From positions 430,001 to 494,000 of the forward strand of contig NZ_JAAOZC010000002.1 in NCBI RefSeq assembly GCF_011761305.1: a stretch of 64,000 nt of DNA, in the 5' to 3' direction. The translations under genes were made by a program, and so were the position numbers. Positions 35,848 to 46,800 of the stretch are shown here, in pieces (position 1 is the first letter of the stretch; each line of letters opens with the position of its first letter). The notes beneath the pieces were generated by a model. That model had not been told where the DNA came from, did no database searches, and saw only the letters and a program-made list of their open reading frames with translations. The DNA comes from Sphingomonas vulcanisoli (lineage in GTDB: Bacteria; Pseudomonadota; Alphaproteobacteria; Sphingomonadales; Sphingomonadaceae).

Positions 35848-36843
35848 TCAGAAGCGCAGCCAGCGATCGAGCAAAGCCTCGGCCGCGCCGCTGTCGATCG
35901 CTTCGGCGGCGCGCACGACCCCTTCGCTGAGATCAGCGACCTCGCACGCCATGGTCAGCGCGCCCGCGGCGTTGAGCAGCACCGCGTCGCGATAGGCGCC
36001 TGCCTCGCCCTTCAGCAAACGGCGCAGCGCCTGCGCGTTGTGCGCGGCGTCGCCGCCCCGGATCGCCGCGATCGGATGACATGGCAGACTGGCCTCCTCG
36101 GGGGTGAGGGTTCCGCTGTGGGTCTCGGCCCCTCTCACCTCGGCCAGCACGGTCGGCCCCGCGATCGAGATTTCGTCGATGCCTTCCTCGCCGGAGACGA
36201 CCCACGCCATGCCGTCGCCGATCAGCGCCAGCGCCTGGGCATAAGTGCCGACATAATCGGGCCGCGCGATGCCGATCAGCTGGCGGCGGGTCCGCGCCGG
36301 ATTGGCGAGCGGGCCCATCAGGTTGAAGATCGTCCGCCGCCCGATCGCGGTCCGGATCGGCTGAATGCGGCGCATCGCGGGATGATGGTTGGCGGCGAAC
36401 AGGAAGCAGATGCCCAGTGCGGCAAGGCTCGCCTCGGCGGTGTCGCCCGCGCGGGCCATATCGAGGCCCAGCGCCTCCAGCGTATCGGCAGCCCCCGCCT
36501 TGGAGGAAGCGGCGCGGTTGCCATGCTTGGCGACGGGTACGCCGCAGGCCGCGACGACCAGCGCAACTGCGGTCGAGACATTGAGCGTGTGATGACCGTC
36601 GCCGCCGGTGCCGCAGACATCGATCGCGTTTTCGGGCGCCTCGATCGGCAGCATCCGCTGGCGCATCGCGCGCGCGGCGGCGGCGATCTCGATGCTGGTT
36701 TCGCCACGCTCGGCAAGCGCGATCAGGAAGGCGGCGACAACCTCGTCGGCAACCGTGCCGTCGAGAATATCGGCGAAGGCCTGCTCGGCTTGGCTATGGT
36801 CGAGAGGGTTCGCCGGATCGGGCAGCAGCGTGATCGTCGTCAC
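35848..36843 (-). CDS. trpD: anthranilate phosphoribosyltransferase
   Basis: The product has 331 residues. [18 protein letters not shown] is the PRPP-binding glycine-rich loop, [20 protein letters not shown] the anthranilate site, and [11 protein letters not shown] the hinge region. It adds the phosphoribosyl group to anthranilate. The GTG start overlaps the trpG stop (GTGA). trpC follows. Length and motifs are standard. Confidence 0.96.
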   Translation of the reverse strand: MTTITLLPDPANPLDHSQAEQAFADILDGTVADEVVAAFLIALAERGETSIEIAAAARAMRQRMLPIEAPENAIDVCGTGGDGHHTLNVSTAVALVVAACGVPVAKHGNRAASSKAGAADTLEALGLDMARAGDTAEASLAALGICFLFAANHHPAMRRIQPIRTAIGRRTIFNLMGPLANPARTRRQLIGIARPDYVGTYAQALALIGDGMAWVVSGEEGIDEISIAGPTVLAEVRGAETHSGTLTPEEASLPCHPIAAIRGGDAAHNAQALRRLLKGEAGAYRDAVLLNAAGALTMACEVADLSEGVVRAAEAIDSGAAEALLDRWLRF

Positions 36844-37433
36844 GCGGGCTCGGCCGCCTTGATCCCCGCCAGCGCCAGGAAATTGGCGAGCATCGCATGG
36901 CCATGCTCGGTGGCGATGCTCTCGGGGTGGAACTGAACGCCGTGGATCGGCAGAGTGGCGTGGCGGAAGCCCATCACCGTGCCGTCGGGCGTCCGCGCGT
37001 TGACGATCAGCCCCTCGGGCAGGCTCTCCTCGGTGACGATCAGCGAATGATAGCGCGTCGCGGTGAAGGGTGAGGGGAGATCCTTGAACAGCCCGGTGCC
37101 GTCATGATGAACCGCGCTGGTCTTGCCGTGCATCAGCTCGCCCGCGCGTGTCACGATCCCACCGAAATGCTGCCCGATCGCCTGATGGCCGAGGCAGACG
37201 CCGAGCAAGGGCCGCCCCTGCTCGGCGCAGGCCGCGACGAGATCGAGGCTGATCCCGGCATGATCGGGATCGCCCGGCCCCGGTGAGATCAGGAAGGCCT
37301 CCGCCCCGGAAGACATCGCCTGCCCGACGCCGATCGCATCGTTGCGCACCACCTCGACATGGCTGCCCAGCTCCTGGAGATAATGTACCAGGTTCCAGGT
37401 GAAGCTGTCGTAATTGTCGATGACGAGGATCAT
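36840..37433 (-). CDS. trpG: anthranilate synthase glutamine amidotransferase subunit
   Basis: The product has 197 residues of class I glutaminase type. The catalytic Cys is in [17 protein letters not shown], and the His-Glu pair in [32 protein letters not shown] is the family start. It supplies ammonia to TrpE, and may also serve PabB. It is separated from trpE by the DUF983 gene and a palindrome. Confidence 0.95.
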   Translation of the reverse strand: MILVIDNYDSFTWNLVHYLQELGSHVEVVRNDAIGVGQAMSSGAEAFLISPGPGDPDHAGISLDLVAACAEQGRPLLGVCLGHQAIGQHFGGIVTRAGELMHGKTSAVHHDGTGLFKDLPSPFTATRYHSLIVTEESLPEGLIVNARTPDGTVMGFRHATLPIHGVQFHPESIATEHGHAMLANFLALAGIKAAEPA

Positions 37434-37478
37434 GGGATGCGCTTAACCGGTTAGCGGACAACCGTCATCCCCACGATA

Positions 37479-37513
37479 TCATCAATCCTCCCCTTGCAGG
37501 GGAGGATTGATGA
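37479..37513. repeat. 16-bp perfect palindromic hairpin (family A half-element)
   Basis: TCATCAATCCTCCCCT (37479-37494) and AGGGGAGGATTGATGA (37498-37513) pair without mismatch around a TGC loop. It is the outer arm of the family A repeat joined to itself. It lies between the DUF983 gene and trpG in an otherwise close-packed minus-strand run, where it may stabilise or attenuate the message. Confidence 0.8.
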
Positions 37514-37520
37514 CGTCGGC

Positions 37521-37889
37521 CTACGCCGTCTTCTTATCGGCCACCGCCGCAAGCGCACCAATCACACCGCCCTTGATGAAGGGCAGGGCGGCCAGCGTCG
37601 CCAAAGTCATCGCCGAGAGCAGGATGCCGAGCGACGCCCATAGCGGCAGCGACCAGAACCAGGGAATCGCCAGCGACGGGGCGACCAGCAGATGTCCGAC
37701 CAACAATACGGTGAAATAAGAGGCGATATCGTCGACACGGTGCTGGCCGTTATCGGCCATGCACACCGGGCAGCGCGGGCGCACCTTGAGATAGCCTTCG
37801 AACAAGGTCGGCGAATCGCAATGCGGGCAGTGGCGCTTGAGCCCGCGCTTGAGGCCTTCGCCGAAGCTGATCTTGTCCATCATCACCAT
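37521..37889 (-). CDS. DUF983 small membrane protein
   Basis: The product has 122 residues. An N-terminal zinc-ribbon-like part has CPHC and CPVC spaced 25 residues apart, then two membrane helices (about 57-80 and 82-112). These are the features of DUF983, whose role is unsettled. It lies in the trp gene run between trpE (23 bases upstream) and trpG. It starts ATG GTG ATG ATG; the first ATG is taken. Confidence 0.88.
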   Translation of the reverse strand: MVMMDKISFGEGLKRGLKRHCPHCDSPTLFEGYLKVRPRCPVCMADNGQHRVDDIASYFTVLLVGHLLVAPSLAIPWFWSLPLWASLGILLSAMTLATLAALPFIKGGVIGALAAVADKKTA

Positions 37890-37912
37890 TTAGGCGCTCG
37901 GACATCGCTTCG

Positions 37913-39415
37913 CTACTGGCCAAAGCCTGCTTCCTGCGCGATCCGCGTTGCCTCGCGCGCAGCGGCGAACAGCGCGCCGGACTTGGCTTCGCACTCGCGC
38001 TGTTCGGCGGCGGGATCGCTGTCGGCGACGATGCCCGCACCGGCCTGCACATGCATCACGCCATCCTTAACGATGGCCGTCCTGAGCACGATGCAGCTAT
38101 CGAGCGAGCCGTCGGGGGCGAAATAGCCGACCGCGCCAGCATAAGCGCCGCGCGTTTCCTGCTCCAGTTCGGCGATGATCTCGCAGGCGCGGACCTTGGG
38201 CGCGCCCGAGACCGTGCCCGCCGGAAAGCCCGCGAACATCGCGTCGAGCGCATCCTTGCCCGGCGCGATCCGCCCGACGACGTTGGAGACGATGTGCATG
38301 ACGTGGCTGTAATATTCGACCGCATAGCTGGCCGTCACCTTGACGCTGCCCGCCACCGCGACGCGGCCGACATCGTTGCGGCCGAGATCGAGCAGCATCA
38401 GATGCTCGGCGCGCTCCTTGGGATCGGTGAGCAGACTCTCCCGGTTGGCCTCGTCCTCGGCGGCGGTTTTACCACGAGGGCGCGTGCCCGCGATCGGGCG
38501 GATCGTCACCTCGCCATCGCGCAGGCGGACGAGAATCTCGGGGCTCGATCCGATCACTGCAAAGCCGGGTAGATCGAGATGGTAGAGGAAGGGCGAGGGA
38601 TTGATCCGCCTGAGCGCGCGATAGAGATCGAGCGGCGGCAGCGTGAAGGGCGTGGTGAAGCGCTGCGCCAGCACGACCTGGAAGATGTCGCCCGCCGCGA
38701 TATGCTCCTTCGCGGCCAGCACCATATCCCGATAGCGATCGGCAGGGATGATCGGCGTGGCGAGGATCTCCGGCAGCTCGGCGGGTGTGCGGGCGGCGGC
38801 GGGCAGCGGCGCCGCGAGCCGGGCGGCGGTCGCCTCGATCCGCTCGATCGCGGCCTCCACGGTGCCGCGGCTTTCGGGCCAGACCGGCGCGACGATGAAC
38901 AGCGAATCCGCCAGCCGATCGAAGATCAGCAGCACCGTCGGCCGCACGAACAGCATATCGGGCAGATCCAGCGGTGAGGGCGCGGCGCGCGGCAGCTTCT
39001 CGACCAGCCCCACCGTCTCATAAGCGAAATAGCCGACGAGGCAGGCGAGTGCGCGGGGCAGGCCCTCGGGCACATCGGCGCGGCACGCCGCCACCAGATC
39101 GCGGAGCGCTACCAGCGGATCGGCCTCTATACCCTCGAACGCGGCGCGGTCGGTCAGCCAGCGCCGATTGATCCGCGCCTGCCGCTCCCGCGCCTCGAAC
39201 ACCAGATCGGGCGCCAGGCCGAGCAAACTGTAGCGCCCGCGTGTTGCGCCATCCTCCACCGATTCGAGCAGGAAATCGCCTCGGCCGGGCTCGATCAGTT
39301 TGATCGCGGCGGCGACGGGCGTTTCGGTATCGGCGATCAGCCGCCGCCAGACCAAAGCCGGACGGCCCGCAGCGATCGCCTCGCGCGCGGCGGCGTCGGC
39401 CGCCCCCGCTTCCAT
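37913..39415 (-). CDS. trpE: anthranilate synthase component I
   Basis: The product has 500 residues. The N-terminal domain holds the tryptophan feedback segment (FLLESVEDGATRGRYSLLG). The chorismate-binding domain has FQVVLAQRFTTPF, IAGTRPRGKTAAED, LLDLGRNDVGRVA and FPAGTVSGAPKVRACEII. It makes anthranilate with TrpG. The ATG overlaps the ppiD stop (TGATG). No leader peptide rich in Trp is visible before the ppiD-trpE run. Confidence 0.96.
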   Translation of the reverse strand: MEAGAADAAAREAIAAGRPALVWRRLIADTETPVAAAIKLIEPGRGDFLLESVEDGATRGRYSLLGLAPDLVFEARERQARINRRWLTDRAAFEGIEADPLVALRDLVAACRADVPEGLPRALACLVGYFAYETVGLVEKLPRAAPSPLDLPDMLFVRPTVLLIFDRLADSLFIVAPVWPESRGTVEAAIERIEATAARLAAPLPAAARTPAELPEILATPIIPADRYRDMVLAAKEHIAAGDIFQVVLAQRFTTPFTLPPLDLYRALRRINPSPFLYHLDLPGFAVIGSSPEILVRLRDGEVTIRPIAGTRPRGKTAAEDEANRESLLTDPKERAEHLMLLDLGRNDVGRVAVAGSVKVTASYAVEYYSHVMHIVSNVVGRIAPGKDALDAMFAGFPAGTVSGAPKVRACEIIAELEQETRGAYAGAVGYFAPDGSLDSCIVLRTAIVKDGVMHVQAGAGIVADSDPAAEQRECEAKSGALFAAAREATRIAQEAGFGQ

Positions 39416-41337
39416 CACTGGTCGGCGGCCGCCTGGCCCGAAAGCTGCTTGGCGAGCGCGGCGATGGCGGCGGGGTTCTTCTTCACCGTCAGTTCCGATC
39501 GCGCCGCCTTGGCGAATTGCTGCAGATATTCGTCGCCGATCCCCTGGCTGGAGGCGACGCGCATCTGGCCGGCGATCAAGGCGACCTGCGCGGGATCGCC
39601 GGGGCTGATCTGATCGAGATGGACGATATACCAGCCGCCCGGCCCCGGCGTCAGGCTGGTCTTGCCGGGCGAAAGTGCGAACAGGGCGCGCAGCGGCGGT
39701 GACACCGCCTGGCCCTGCTGCTGCAGGCGGGCGACGTCGATCTGGCTGGCGTTGGCGGGCTTGGGTGCTTCCAGCCCTGCGGCGGCGAAGGCGGCGGCCA
39801 TCGGCGTTCCGGCCTTCATCTTGGCCAGCACGCCGTCGGCGATCGCCCGTGCGGCCTTGCCGGCGCGATCGACCATCAGATCATTCTTCGCCTTGTCGTG
39901 CACCTGGGCCAAGGGCAGCGGCGCCGAGGGCAGCACGCTGGCAACGCCGAGCAGCGCGGCGCCGCCGGTGGCGGGCACGGGCTCCAGCGTCGGGGCGTCC
40001 TCGGGCTCGGCCAGGAAGGCGGGCTTGAGCAGCGCCTGCACGGTGGCGTCGGGCTGGAAATTGGGCGCCGCGCCATTGCCGAGCAGCGGCGGCGTCGTCA
40101 CTACCTTCAGGCTGTTGGCCTTAACGATCTTGTCGAAATTGGCGCCGTCGTTCAGCGCATCCTCGATCTTCTGGCCGAGCGCCTGCAGCGCGGCGGTCTT
40201 GCGCGTCTGGGTGAGCGCGGTGGCGATCTCGCCCTTCACGCTTTCCAGGCTGCGCGCGGGTTTGGCGTTGATCGTATCGATGTGGACGATGTGCCAGCCG
40301 AGCGTCGACTTGAGCGGCGTGGTATTGCCGCCCTGCTTGGCGGCGAAAGCGGCATCGGCGATCGCGGGCGTCGCGGAGGCGGCGAACGCTTCCTTGCTGA
40401 GCGCGCCGAGCGCGGTATCCTTGGGGCCGAAGCCTGCGTCGCCCGCAGCCTTTTCGAACGGCGTGCCGGAGGCGAGCTTGGCGGCGAACGCCTTGGCGGC
40501 GCCCTCGTCGGGCAGCACCACCTGCGAAAGCGTGCGCGTTTCGCCCGCGGCATATTTGGCGGCGTCGGCCTTATACTGCGCCGCGATCTCCGCATCGCTC
40601 GGCGTGGCGACGGTGACGCCGTCGGGGTTGATCGGCGCGTAGCGCAGCACGCGCCGTTCGGGCACGGTGTAAGCGGCGATGTGGCTCTTGTACCAGGCGG
40701 CGATGTCGGGTTCCGAAGGCGCTGCGACTGGTTTCAGCGGCACGAAGCCGACTTCGCCGATCCGCCGCGCGACGAACAGTCCCGCATAGGTTCGCGCCAT
40801 GCCCATCGGCATCGATGGCGCCGCGCCCAGCGGGATCAGCAGCTGGCGACGGATCAGATCGGCGCGGATGCCCGATCGCAGATCGGCCAGCGCCATATGC
40901 TGCTGCGCGAGCAGGGCGCGCATCTGCTTCTCGTCGAACTTGCCGGCAGGGTTGATGAAGGCGGGGATGTTGGCGATCTGCGCATCGATCAGCCGGTCGC
41001 TGGCGGTCAGCCCGTGCTTGCGCGCCCAGATCTCCAGCGATCGCGTGCTGATCTCGCGCTCGACGATCGGATCGAGGCCGCCCGTCTGGCGCAGCAGCGC
41101 CGCCATGTCGACGGCAGGCTGCTGCTGGCGGATGCGGCTGAGCTCGGCCTGCGCGCTACGCTGCACGTCCGCCCCGCGGATCGGCTCACCGCCCACCGTG
41201 GCGACCACGTTGGGATCGGTCACCGCGCCGCCCCCGAACGGATTGCTCACGCCGGTGACGATGAACGCCACCAGCAGCAGGCCGAGCAAGGCGATGACGA
41301 TCCAGGAGCCGAGCGCGCGGCGAAAGAAGGTTAGCAT
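39415..41337 (-). CDS. ppiD: SurA/PpiD-type periplasmic peptidyl-prolyl isomerase
   Basis: The product has 640 residues. A short cytosolic start and one membrane helix (SWIVIALLGLLLVAFIVTGV) anchor it. A SurA-like chaperone part follows, then a parvulin-like PPIC domain around residues 255-365 (LPDEGAAKAFAAKLASGTPF, GALSKEAF, GWHIVHIDTI), and a second degenerate parvulin-like half near the C-terminus (GGWYIVHLDQI). It helps fold outer-membrane and secreted proteins. It heads the trp run in this group and diverges from tpiA. Confidence 0.9.
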   Translation of the reverse strand: MLTFFRRALGSWIVIALLGLLLVAFIVTGVSNPFGGGAVTDPNVVATVGGEPIRGADVQRSAQAELSRIRQQQPAVDMAALLRQTGGLDPIVEREISTRSLEIWARKHGLTASDRLIDAQIANIPAFINPAGKFDEKQMRALLAQQHMALADLRSGIRADLIRRQLLIPLGAAPSMPMGMARTYAGLFVARRIGEVGFVPLKPVAAPSEPDIAAWYKSHIAAYTVPERRVLRYAPINPDGVTVATPSDAEIAAQYKADAAKYAAGETRTLSQVVLPDEGAAKAFAAKLASGTPFEKAAGDAGFGPKDTALGALSKEAFAASATPAIADAAFAAKQGGNTTPLKSTLGWHIVHIDTINAKPARSLESVKGEIATALTQTRKTAALQALGQKIEDALNDGANFDKIVKANSLKVVTTPPLLGNGAAPNFQPDATVQALLKPAFLAEPEDAPTLEPVPATGGAALLGVASVLPSAPLPLAQVHDKAKNDLMVDRAGKAARAIADGVLAKMKAGTPMAAAFAAAGLEAPKPANASQIDVARLQQQGQAVSPPLRALFALSPGKTSLTPGPGGWYIVHLDQISPGDPAQVALIAGQMRVASSQGIGDEYLQQFAKAARSELTVKKNPAAIAALAKQLSGQAAADQ

Positions 41338-41462
41338 CCGGTCTTCCGAGAAACAGTTGAGCCCGCCCATAGGGCTCCTGCCTTCGCCTGCCAAGCGGAG
41401 CCACGCCTTGCCGCTCGGGCGCATTGCTGTATCGGAAACGCCGTCGTGAGGGAGGCGAAAGA

Positions 41463-42209
41463 ATGGCGTTGCGCAAGCTGATCGCGGGCAACTGGAAAAT
41501 GAACGGCACGCGCGCATCGCTCGCCGAAGTGGCGGCGATCGAAGCGGCCGCTACCGCCGCTGGCCATGTCGATGTCGCGCTGTGTCCGCCCTTCACCCTG
41601 ATCGATGCGATGATGCAGGCGGCGGACACGGTCGTGATCGGCGGGCAGGATTGCCACCATGCCGTGAAGGGCGCACACACGGGCTGCGTCTCCGCCGCGA
41701 TGCTCGCCGATCTCGGCGCCAGCCATGTCATCGTCGGCCACAGCGAGCGCCGCACCGACAACGGCGAGACGGATGACCTCGTCCGCGCCAAAGCCGAGGC
41801 GACGATCGCCGCCGGACTGATCGCAATCGTCTGCGTCGGCGAGACCGAGGCTGAGCGTGATGCGGGGCGTGCGGGCGTGGTTGTCGGCGATCAGCTCGAC
41901 GGATCGCTGCCGCCGGCCGCGACCGCGCGGCAGCTGGTCGTCGCTTACGAGCCGGTGTGGGCGATCGGCACGGGGCGGACGCCTTCGTGTGACGACGTCG
42001 CCGAGATGCACGGCATGATCCGCGCCAAGCTGCTCGCGATCCTCGGCGAAGAAGGGGTGGGCGTGCGGATCTTGTATGGGGGATCGGTCAAGCCGGACAA
42101 TGCCGCAGAACTGTTGGCGATCGCCGATGTCGACGGTGCCCTGGTCGGCGGCTGCAGCCTCACCGCCGCGCAATTCGTTCCGATTATCGAGGCGGCGGCT
42201 ACGATCTAA
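41463..42209 (+). CDS. tpiA: triosephosphate isomerase
   Basis: The product has 248 residues. Catalytic Lys is in AGNWKMNG, His in VIVGHSERR and Glu in [22 protein letters not shown] binds phosphate. It interconverts the triose phosphates of glycolysis. The ATG at 41463 fits the family's start. A family B repeat follows the stop. Confidence 0.97.
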   Translation: MALRKLIAGNWKMNGTRASLAEVAAIEAAATAAGHVDVALCPPFTLIDAMMQAADTVVIGGQDCHHAVKGAHTGCVSAAMLADLGASHVIVGHSERRTDNGETDDLVRAKAEATIAAGLIAIVCVGETEAERDAGRAGVVVGDQLDGSLPPAATARQLVVAYEPVWAIGTGRTPSCDDVAEMHGMIRAKLLAILGEEGVGVRILYGGSVKPDNAAELLAIADVDGALVGGCSLTAAQFVPIIEAAATI

Positions 42210-42220
42210 CTGACGCCCTC

Positions 42221-42314
42221 CCTCCCCGTTTGCCCTGAGCTTGTCGAAGGGCTGTCCTGCCTGACAGGCAACGAAGAAGAACAGTGCTTCGACAAGCTCA
42301 GCACGAACGGAGGG
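42221..42314. repeat. palindromic repeat, family B, copy 2
   Basis: CCCTGAGCTTGTCGAAGGGC near the left end is an inverted match to GTGCTTCGACAAGCTCAGCA near the right end. The centre contains GCCTGACAGGC. It fills the gap between tpiA and the permease gene and ends nine bases before the permease ATG, so it lies close to that gene's ribosome binding site. Confidence 0.85.
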
Positions 42315-42322
42315 GATAGGGC

Positions 42323-43714
42323 ATGACAACCGCACCGCCGCCCTTGCCCAAGGCGCTCCCCCGCTGCCTGGGCACGCTGGGGATGCTGTTCCTCACGCTC
42401 TCGGCGATCTCGCCGGCCTCTTCCGTGTTCATCATCGTGCCGGGGATGCTGCAAGGCGCGGGAACGGGCGCGTTGTGGGCGATGGCGATCGCGGGGCTGG
42501 TCTGCCTCGCCACGGCCTATGTCTATGCCGAGCTCTCGTCGGCCTTCCCGATCGCGGGCGGCGAATATGTGATGGTGGCGCGGACGCTGGGGCCGCTGCC
42601 CGGCTTCGTCATGCTGGTCATCAACGTCTTCAACAACATGCTCTTCCCGCCCGTCGTCGGCCTGGGCGTGAGCGCGGTGCTCGCCCACGTCATCCCGGGC
42701 CTGCCGGTGGTGCCCATCGCGATCGTAGTTGTCGCCGGCGCCACGCTGTGCGGCCTGCTCAACATCCGCGTCAACGCGCTGGTGACAGGGCTCTTTCTCG
42801 TGATCGAACTGGCCGCGCTGGGGCTAGTGACGGCGCTCGGCCTGATCCATCCGGCGCAGGGGCTGTTGCCGATGCTGGCGCACCCGGTGCTGCCTTCACT
42901 GCAACCGGCGACGATGCCCGCGACCGGAACCGCCACCACGATCGGCATCTTCGCGCTCAACGGCTATGGCATGGCGGTCTATTTCGGCGAGGAGATGCAT
43001 GACGCCTCCACCCGCATCGCCCGCGTCGTCATGCTGTCCTTCGCCGCCGCTTTCCTGTTCGAACTGGGACCGACGATCGCCGCGCTGATCGGCACGCCGG
43101 ACCTCGCCCGAACTCTCTCCGCAACGGACCCGTTCGGCGATTTCGTCGCCAGCTGGGGCGGTGGGCTGATCGCCGCGCTGATGGCGGTCGGCGTCGCCAT
43201 CGCGATCCTCAATGCCGCGATCGTTACCGTGCTGGGCTCGGCGCGGTTTCTCTATTCCACCGGGCGCGATCGGGTGTGGGGCGGGCCGGTCGATCGTTGG
43301 ATCGCGGCGGTGCATCCGCGCTGGCACAGCCCCTGGGTCGCCACGTTGGTCAATGGCGCGCTCGGCATCGGCTGCTGCTTCATCAAGCTCAACTTCCTGC
43401 TGATCCTGAGCGGTGGCGGCCTGCTCGTCACCTATTGCGCGATCAGCCTCGGGGCCTTGGCGGGGCGGCGGACGGGCAGCACCAATCACGGCCCCTATCG
43501 CATGCCGTTGTTCCCGATCGCCCCGATCCTGACCCTGGTGGCGCTGGCCTATGTCGCCTGGACCAACTGGCTGGACGTGGACGAAGGCCGCCCCGGCCTG
43601 ATCGCCACCGCAGCGCAGATCGTGGCGGCGATCCTCTACTATACACTCGTGCTGCGGCGGCGCGGCGCATGGATCGTTCACGATCCTGCTGTCGAAACCG
43701 CTGAGCGATTGTAG
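42323..43714 (+). CDS. APC-superfamily amino-acid permease
   Basis: The product has 463 residues and about twelve membrane helices. LTLSAISPASSVFIIVPGML is the first helix with the unwound substrate loop, and SSAFPIAGGEYVMVARTLG is the family's second-helix motif. It is a cytoplasmic-membrane amino-acid or polyamine importer; the substrate cannot be named from sequence. It lies tail to tail with putA, which could suggest proline, but the link is weak. Confidence 0.85.
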   Translation: MTTAPPPLPKALPRCLGTLGMLFLTLSAISPASSVFIIVPGMLQGAGTGALWAMAIAGLVCLATAYVYAELSSAFPIAGGEYVMVARTLGPLPGFVMLVINVFNNMLFPPVVGLGVSAVLAHVIPGLPVVPIAIVVVAGATLCGLLNIRVNALVTGLFLVIELAALGLVTALGLIHPAQGLLPMLAHPVLPSLQPATMPATGTATTIGIFALNGYGMAVYFGEEMHDASTRIARVVMLSFAAAFLFELGPTIAALIGTPDLARTLSATDPFGDFVASWGGGLIAALMAVGVAIAILNAAIVTVLGSARFLYSTGRDRVWGGPVDRWIAAVHPRWHSPWVATLVNGALGIGCCFIKLNFLLILSGGGLLVTYCAISLGALAGRRTGSTNHGPYRMPLFPIAPILTLVALAYVAWTNWLDVDEGRPGLIATAAQIVAAILYYTLVLRRRGAWIVHDPAVETAERL

Positions 43715-43730
43715 GCTAAACACAAACCAT

Positions 43731-43820
43731 CCGTTCGTGCTGAGCTTGTCGAAGCACCGTTCTTCTTCGGTCCGGTAACGAAGAAGGACGGCCCTTCGAC
43801 AAGCTCAGGGCGAGCGGGCG
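43731..43820. repeat. palindromic repeat, family B, copy 3
   Basis: CGTGCTGAGCTTGTCGAAGC and CCTTCGACAAGCTCAGGGCG are inverted copies around a centre with TTCTTCTTCG...CGAAGAAGG. It lies between the convergent permease and putA genes, where it could end transcription from both sides. Confidence 0.85.
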
Positions 43821-43841
43821 ATTGGTGGCAGGCGACTGAGT

Positions 43842-46800
43842 CTACAAATTGAGCAAACTCGGATCGCCGCCCTGCGCGGTGATGTTGACCGAGAGCGCGC
43901 GCTCCACCGCATAGCGCAGCAGGGCGTGCGGCCCGCCCGCCTTGGGACCGGTGCCGGACAGACCTTCGCCGCCGAACGGCTGCACACCGACCACCGCGCC
44001 GATGATCGATCGGTTCACATAGACGTTCCCCGCCGGCACCGCCGCGCGCACTTCCTCCGAGAAGCGCTCGATCCGGGTGTGGACCCCCAGCGTCAGCCCG
44101 TAGCCGCGGTTGGCGAGGCTGGCGGTGACCTTGTGGAGATCGGCGGGATCGTAGCGGTAGACATGCAGGATCGGGCCGAACACTTCCTTTTCAAGGAAGT
44201 CCGGGCGCGGCACCTCGGCGATCACCGGGCCGAAATAGCTGCCCTTGGCGCCCCACACGCCGGGATCGATGCGGCGGATGATCTTCGCCTCTTTCTCCAG
44301 CCGCTGGACATGCGCCTCGAGATCGGCGCGCGCTGCCTCGTCGATCACCGGGCCGATGTCGGTGCCGGGTTCGGCGGGGTCGCCGATCACCAGCGCATCG
44401 AGCGCGCCCGCCAGCGTGGCAATCAGCTCATTCGCCGAATCCTTGGGCACGAACAGTACGCGCAGCGCCGAGCAGCGCTGCCCCGCCGATCCGATCGCCG
44501 AGACGATCACGTCATCCACCACCTGCTCCTTGAGCGCGGTCGTATCGGCGAACAGGCCGTTGAGGCCGCCGGTCTCGGCGATGAAGGGCAGGATCGGGCC
44601 GTCGCGGTTGGCGAGCGCGCGGTTGATCGCGCGCGCAGTATCGGTGCCGCCGGTGAAGGCGACGCCAGAGATCAGCGGATGGGTGACGATCGCCTGGCCG
44701 ACCGTCGCGCCCTCGCCGGGGAGCAGCGCCAGCAGATCGGGATCGAGTCCCGCCTTGTGGAACAGCCGCACCGCCTCCGCCGCCACGAAGGGCGTCTGCT
44801 CGGCGGGCTTGGCGAGCACGGCGTTGCCGGCCGCCAGCGCCGCCGCGATCTGGCCGGTGAAGATCGCCAGCGGGAAATTCCACGGTGATATGCAGGCGAA
44901 GGTGCCCCGTCCGCGCAGCTCCAGCTGGTTGGTCTCGCCGACCGGCCCCGGCAAAGTCTCGAAACCGGAGAATTGCTTCTCCGCGAGCCCGGCATAATAG
45001 CGGCAGAAATCCACTGCTTCACGCACCTCGGCGACGCCATCGTTGAGCGTCTTGCCCGCTTCGCGTGACAGCAAGGCAACGAGGCGATCCATGTCGCGTT
45101 CCAGCGCATCGCCCATCGCGCGCAGCACCTTGGCGCGGCCCTTCCCGCCGCGATCGTCCCAGGCCCGTTGTGCTTTGGCAGCACGGCGCGCGGCCTGATC
45201 GACATCGGCCAAGGTCGCGTCGCTGACGCCACCGATCAGCCAACCACGGTCCACCGGACTGTGCAGCGGCTGCGCGCCAGCGCCCGCCAGCAATTTGCCG
45301 CCGACGATCGGCCCGGCGGTCAGCGTTTCGCGCGCGATCGCCTTGCTGGCTTCGTCGGCGCGCTTCTGTTCGGCGAGGATCGCGTAATCCCGGCCCAGCG
45401 GATTCTTGCGCTTCGGCCCGTAAATGTCGGCGGGCAGCGGGATTTTGGGATGTGCACCGGGCGCGGCCTCGACCGCGCTGATGGGATCGCGGACTACGTC
45501 CAGCGCGGGCACCTTCTCGTTGAGCAAGGCATGGACGAAGCTGGTGTTGGCGCCATTCTCCAGCAGCCGACGGACCAGATAGGGCAGCAATTCCTCATGC
45601 CCGCCCACCGGCGCATAAGCCCGCAGCCGCGCATTGCCGCCGATATTGGCTTTGTAGAGCGCCTCCCCCATCCCGTGCAGGCGCTGATGCTCGATCGGCA
45701 CGCCCGCGCGATCGGCCATCAGCCGGACGGCGGCGAGCGTGTGGGCGTTATGCGTGGCGAATTGCGGATAGAGATGCGGGCTCGCCGCGATCAGCGCGTT
45801 GGCGCAGACCAGATAGGAAAGATCGGTCGCGGGCTTGGTGGTGAACACCGGATAGCCGGGACGGCCGGCGACCTGCGCCTTCTTGATCTCGCTGTCCCAA
45901 TAGGCGCCTTTGACCAGCCGGATCATCAGGCGGCGACCGGACTTTTGGCTAAGGGCCTTGAGCGCCTCGATCACCGCCAGCCCACGCTTCTGATAGGCCT
46001 GCACGACCACGCCGAGCCCGGTCCAGTCGCCCAGCTCTTTCTCATGTGCAAGGGTGTCGATCAGCTTGAGCGAGAGGACGAGGCGATCCGCTTCCTCGGC
46101 ATCGATAGCGAAATTGAGATTATGGCGTGCGGCGATCAGCGCCAGCCGTTTGATGCGCGGATACAGCTCCGCCCAGACGCGCGCTTCCTGCACCGCTTCG
46201 TAGCGGGGCGAGAGGGCCGAGAGCTTGACCGAGACGCCATGCCCATCCTCGGGCCGCTCGCCGGGCGCGCGGGCCTTGCCAACCGTATCGATCGCGTGGG
46301 CGTAGATATGCTCGTAGCGTTCGGCATCGGCGGCGGTGCGCGCGCCCTCGCCGAGCATGTCGAACGAGCAGAGATAGCCCTCCTTCTTCGCCCGAGCCAA
46401 CGCCGTCTCGATCGTGCGCCCGAGTACGAACTGCTCGCCCATCATCTTGACCGCCGCGCCCACCGCCTGACGGATCACCGGCTCGCCGAGCTTGGCGGTC
46501 ATGCGCTTGAGGTAGCCGGGCAGATCCTTCCTGGCCTGATCATCGACATCGACCAGCTTGCCCGTCAGCATCAGCCCCCAGGTCGAGGCGTTGACGAACA
46601 GGCTGTCCGATTGGCCGAGGTGCGCCGCCCAATCGGCCGATCCGATCTTCTCGGCGATCAGCCGATCGCGCGTGTCGGCGTCGGGTGTGCGCAGCAACGC
46701 CTCGGCCAGGCACATCAGTGCCAGCCCCTCGCGCGTGCCGAGCGAGAATTGCTGGAGGAAGCTCTCGACGACGCCCTGTTTCTCCGCCGATGCCCGCGCC

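Noticed and set aside
41338-41462. A trp leader peptide and attenuator before ppiD-trpE
   Set aside because: No short frame with tandem Trp codons and no alternative hairpins with a T-run were found.
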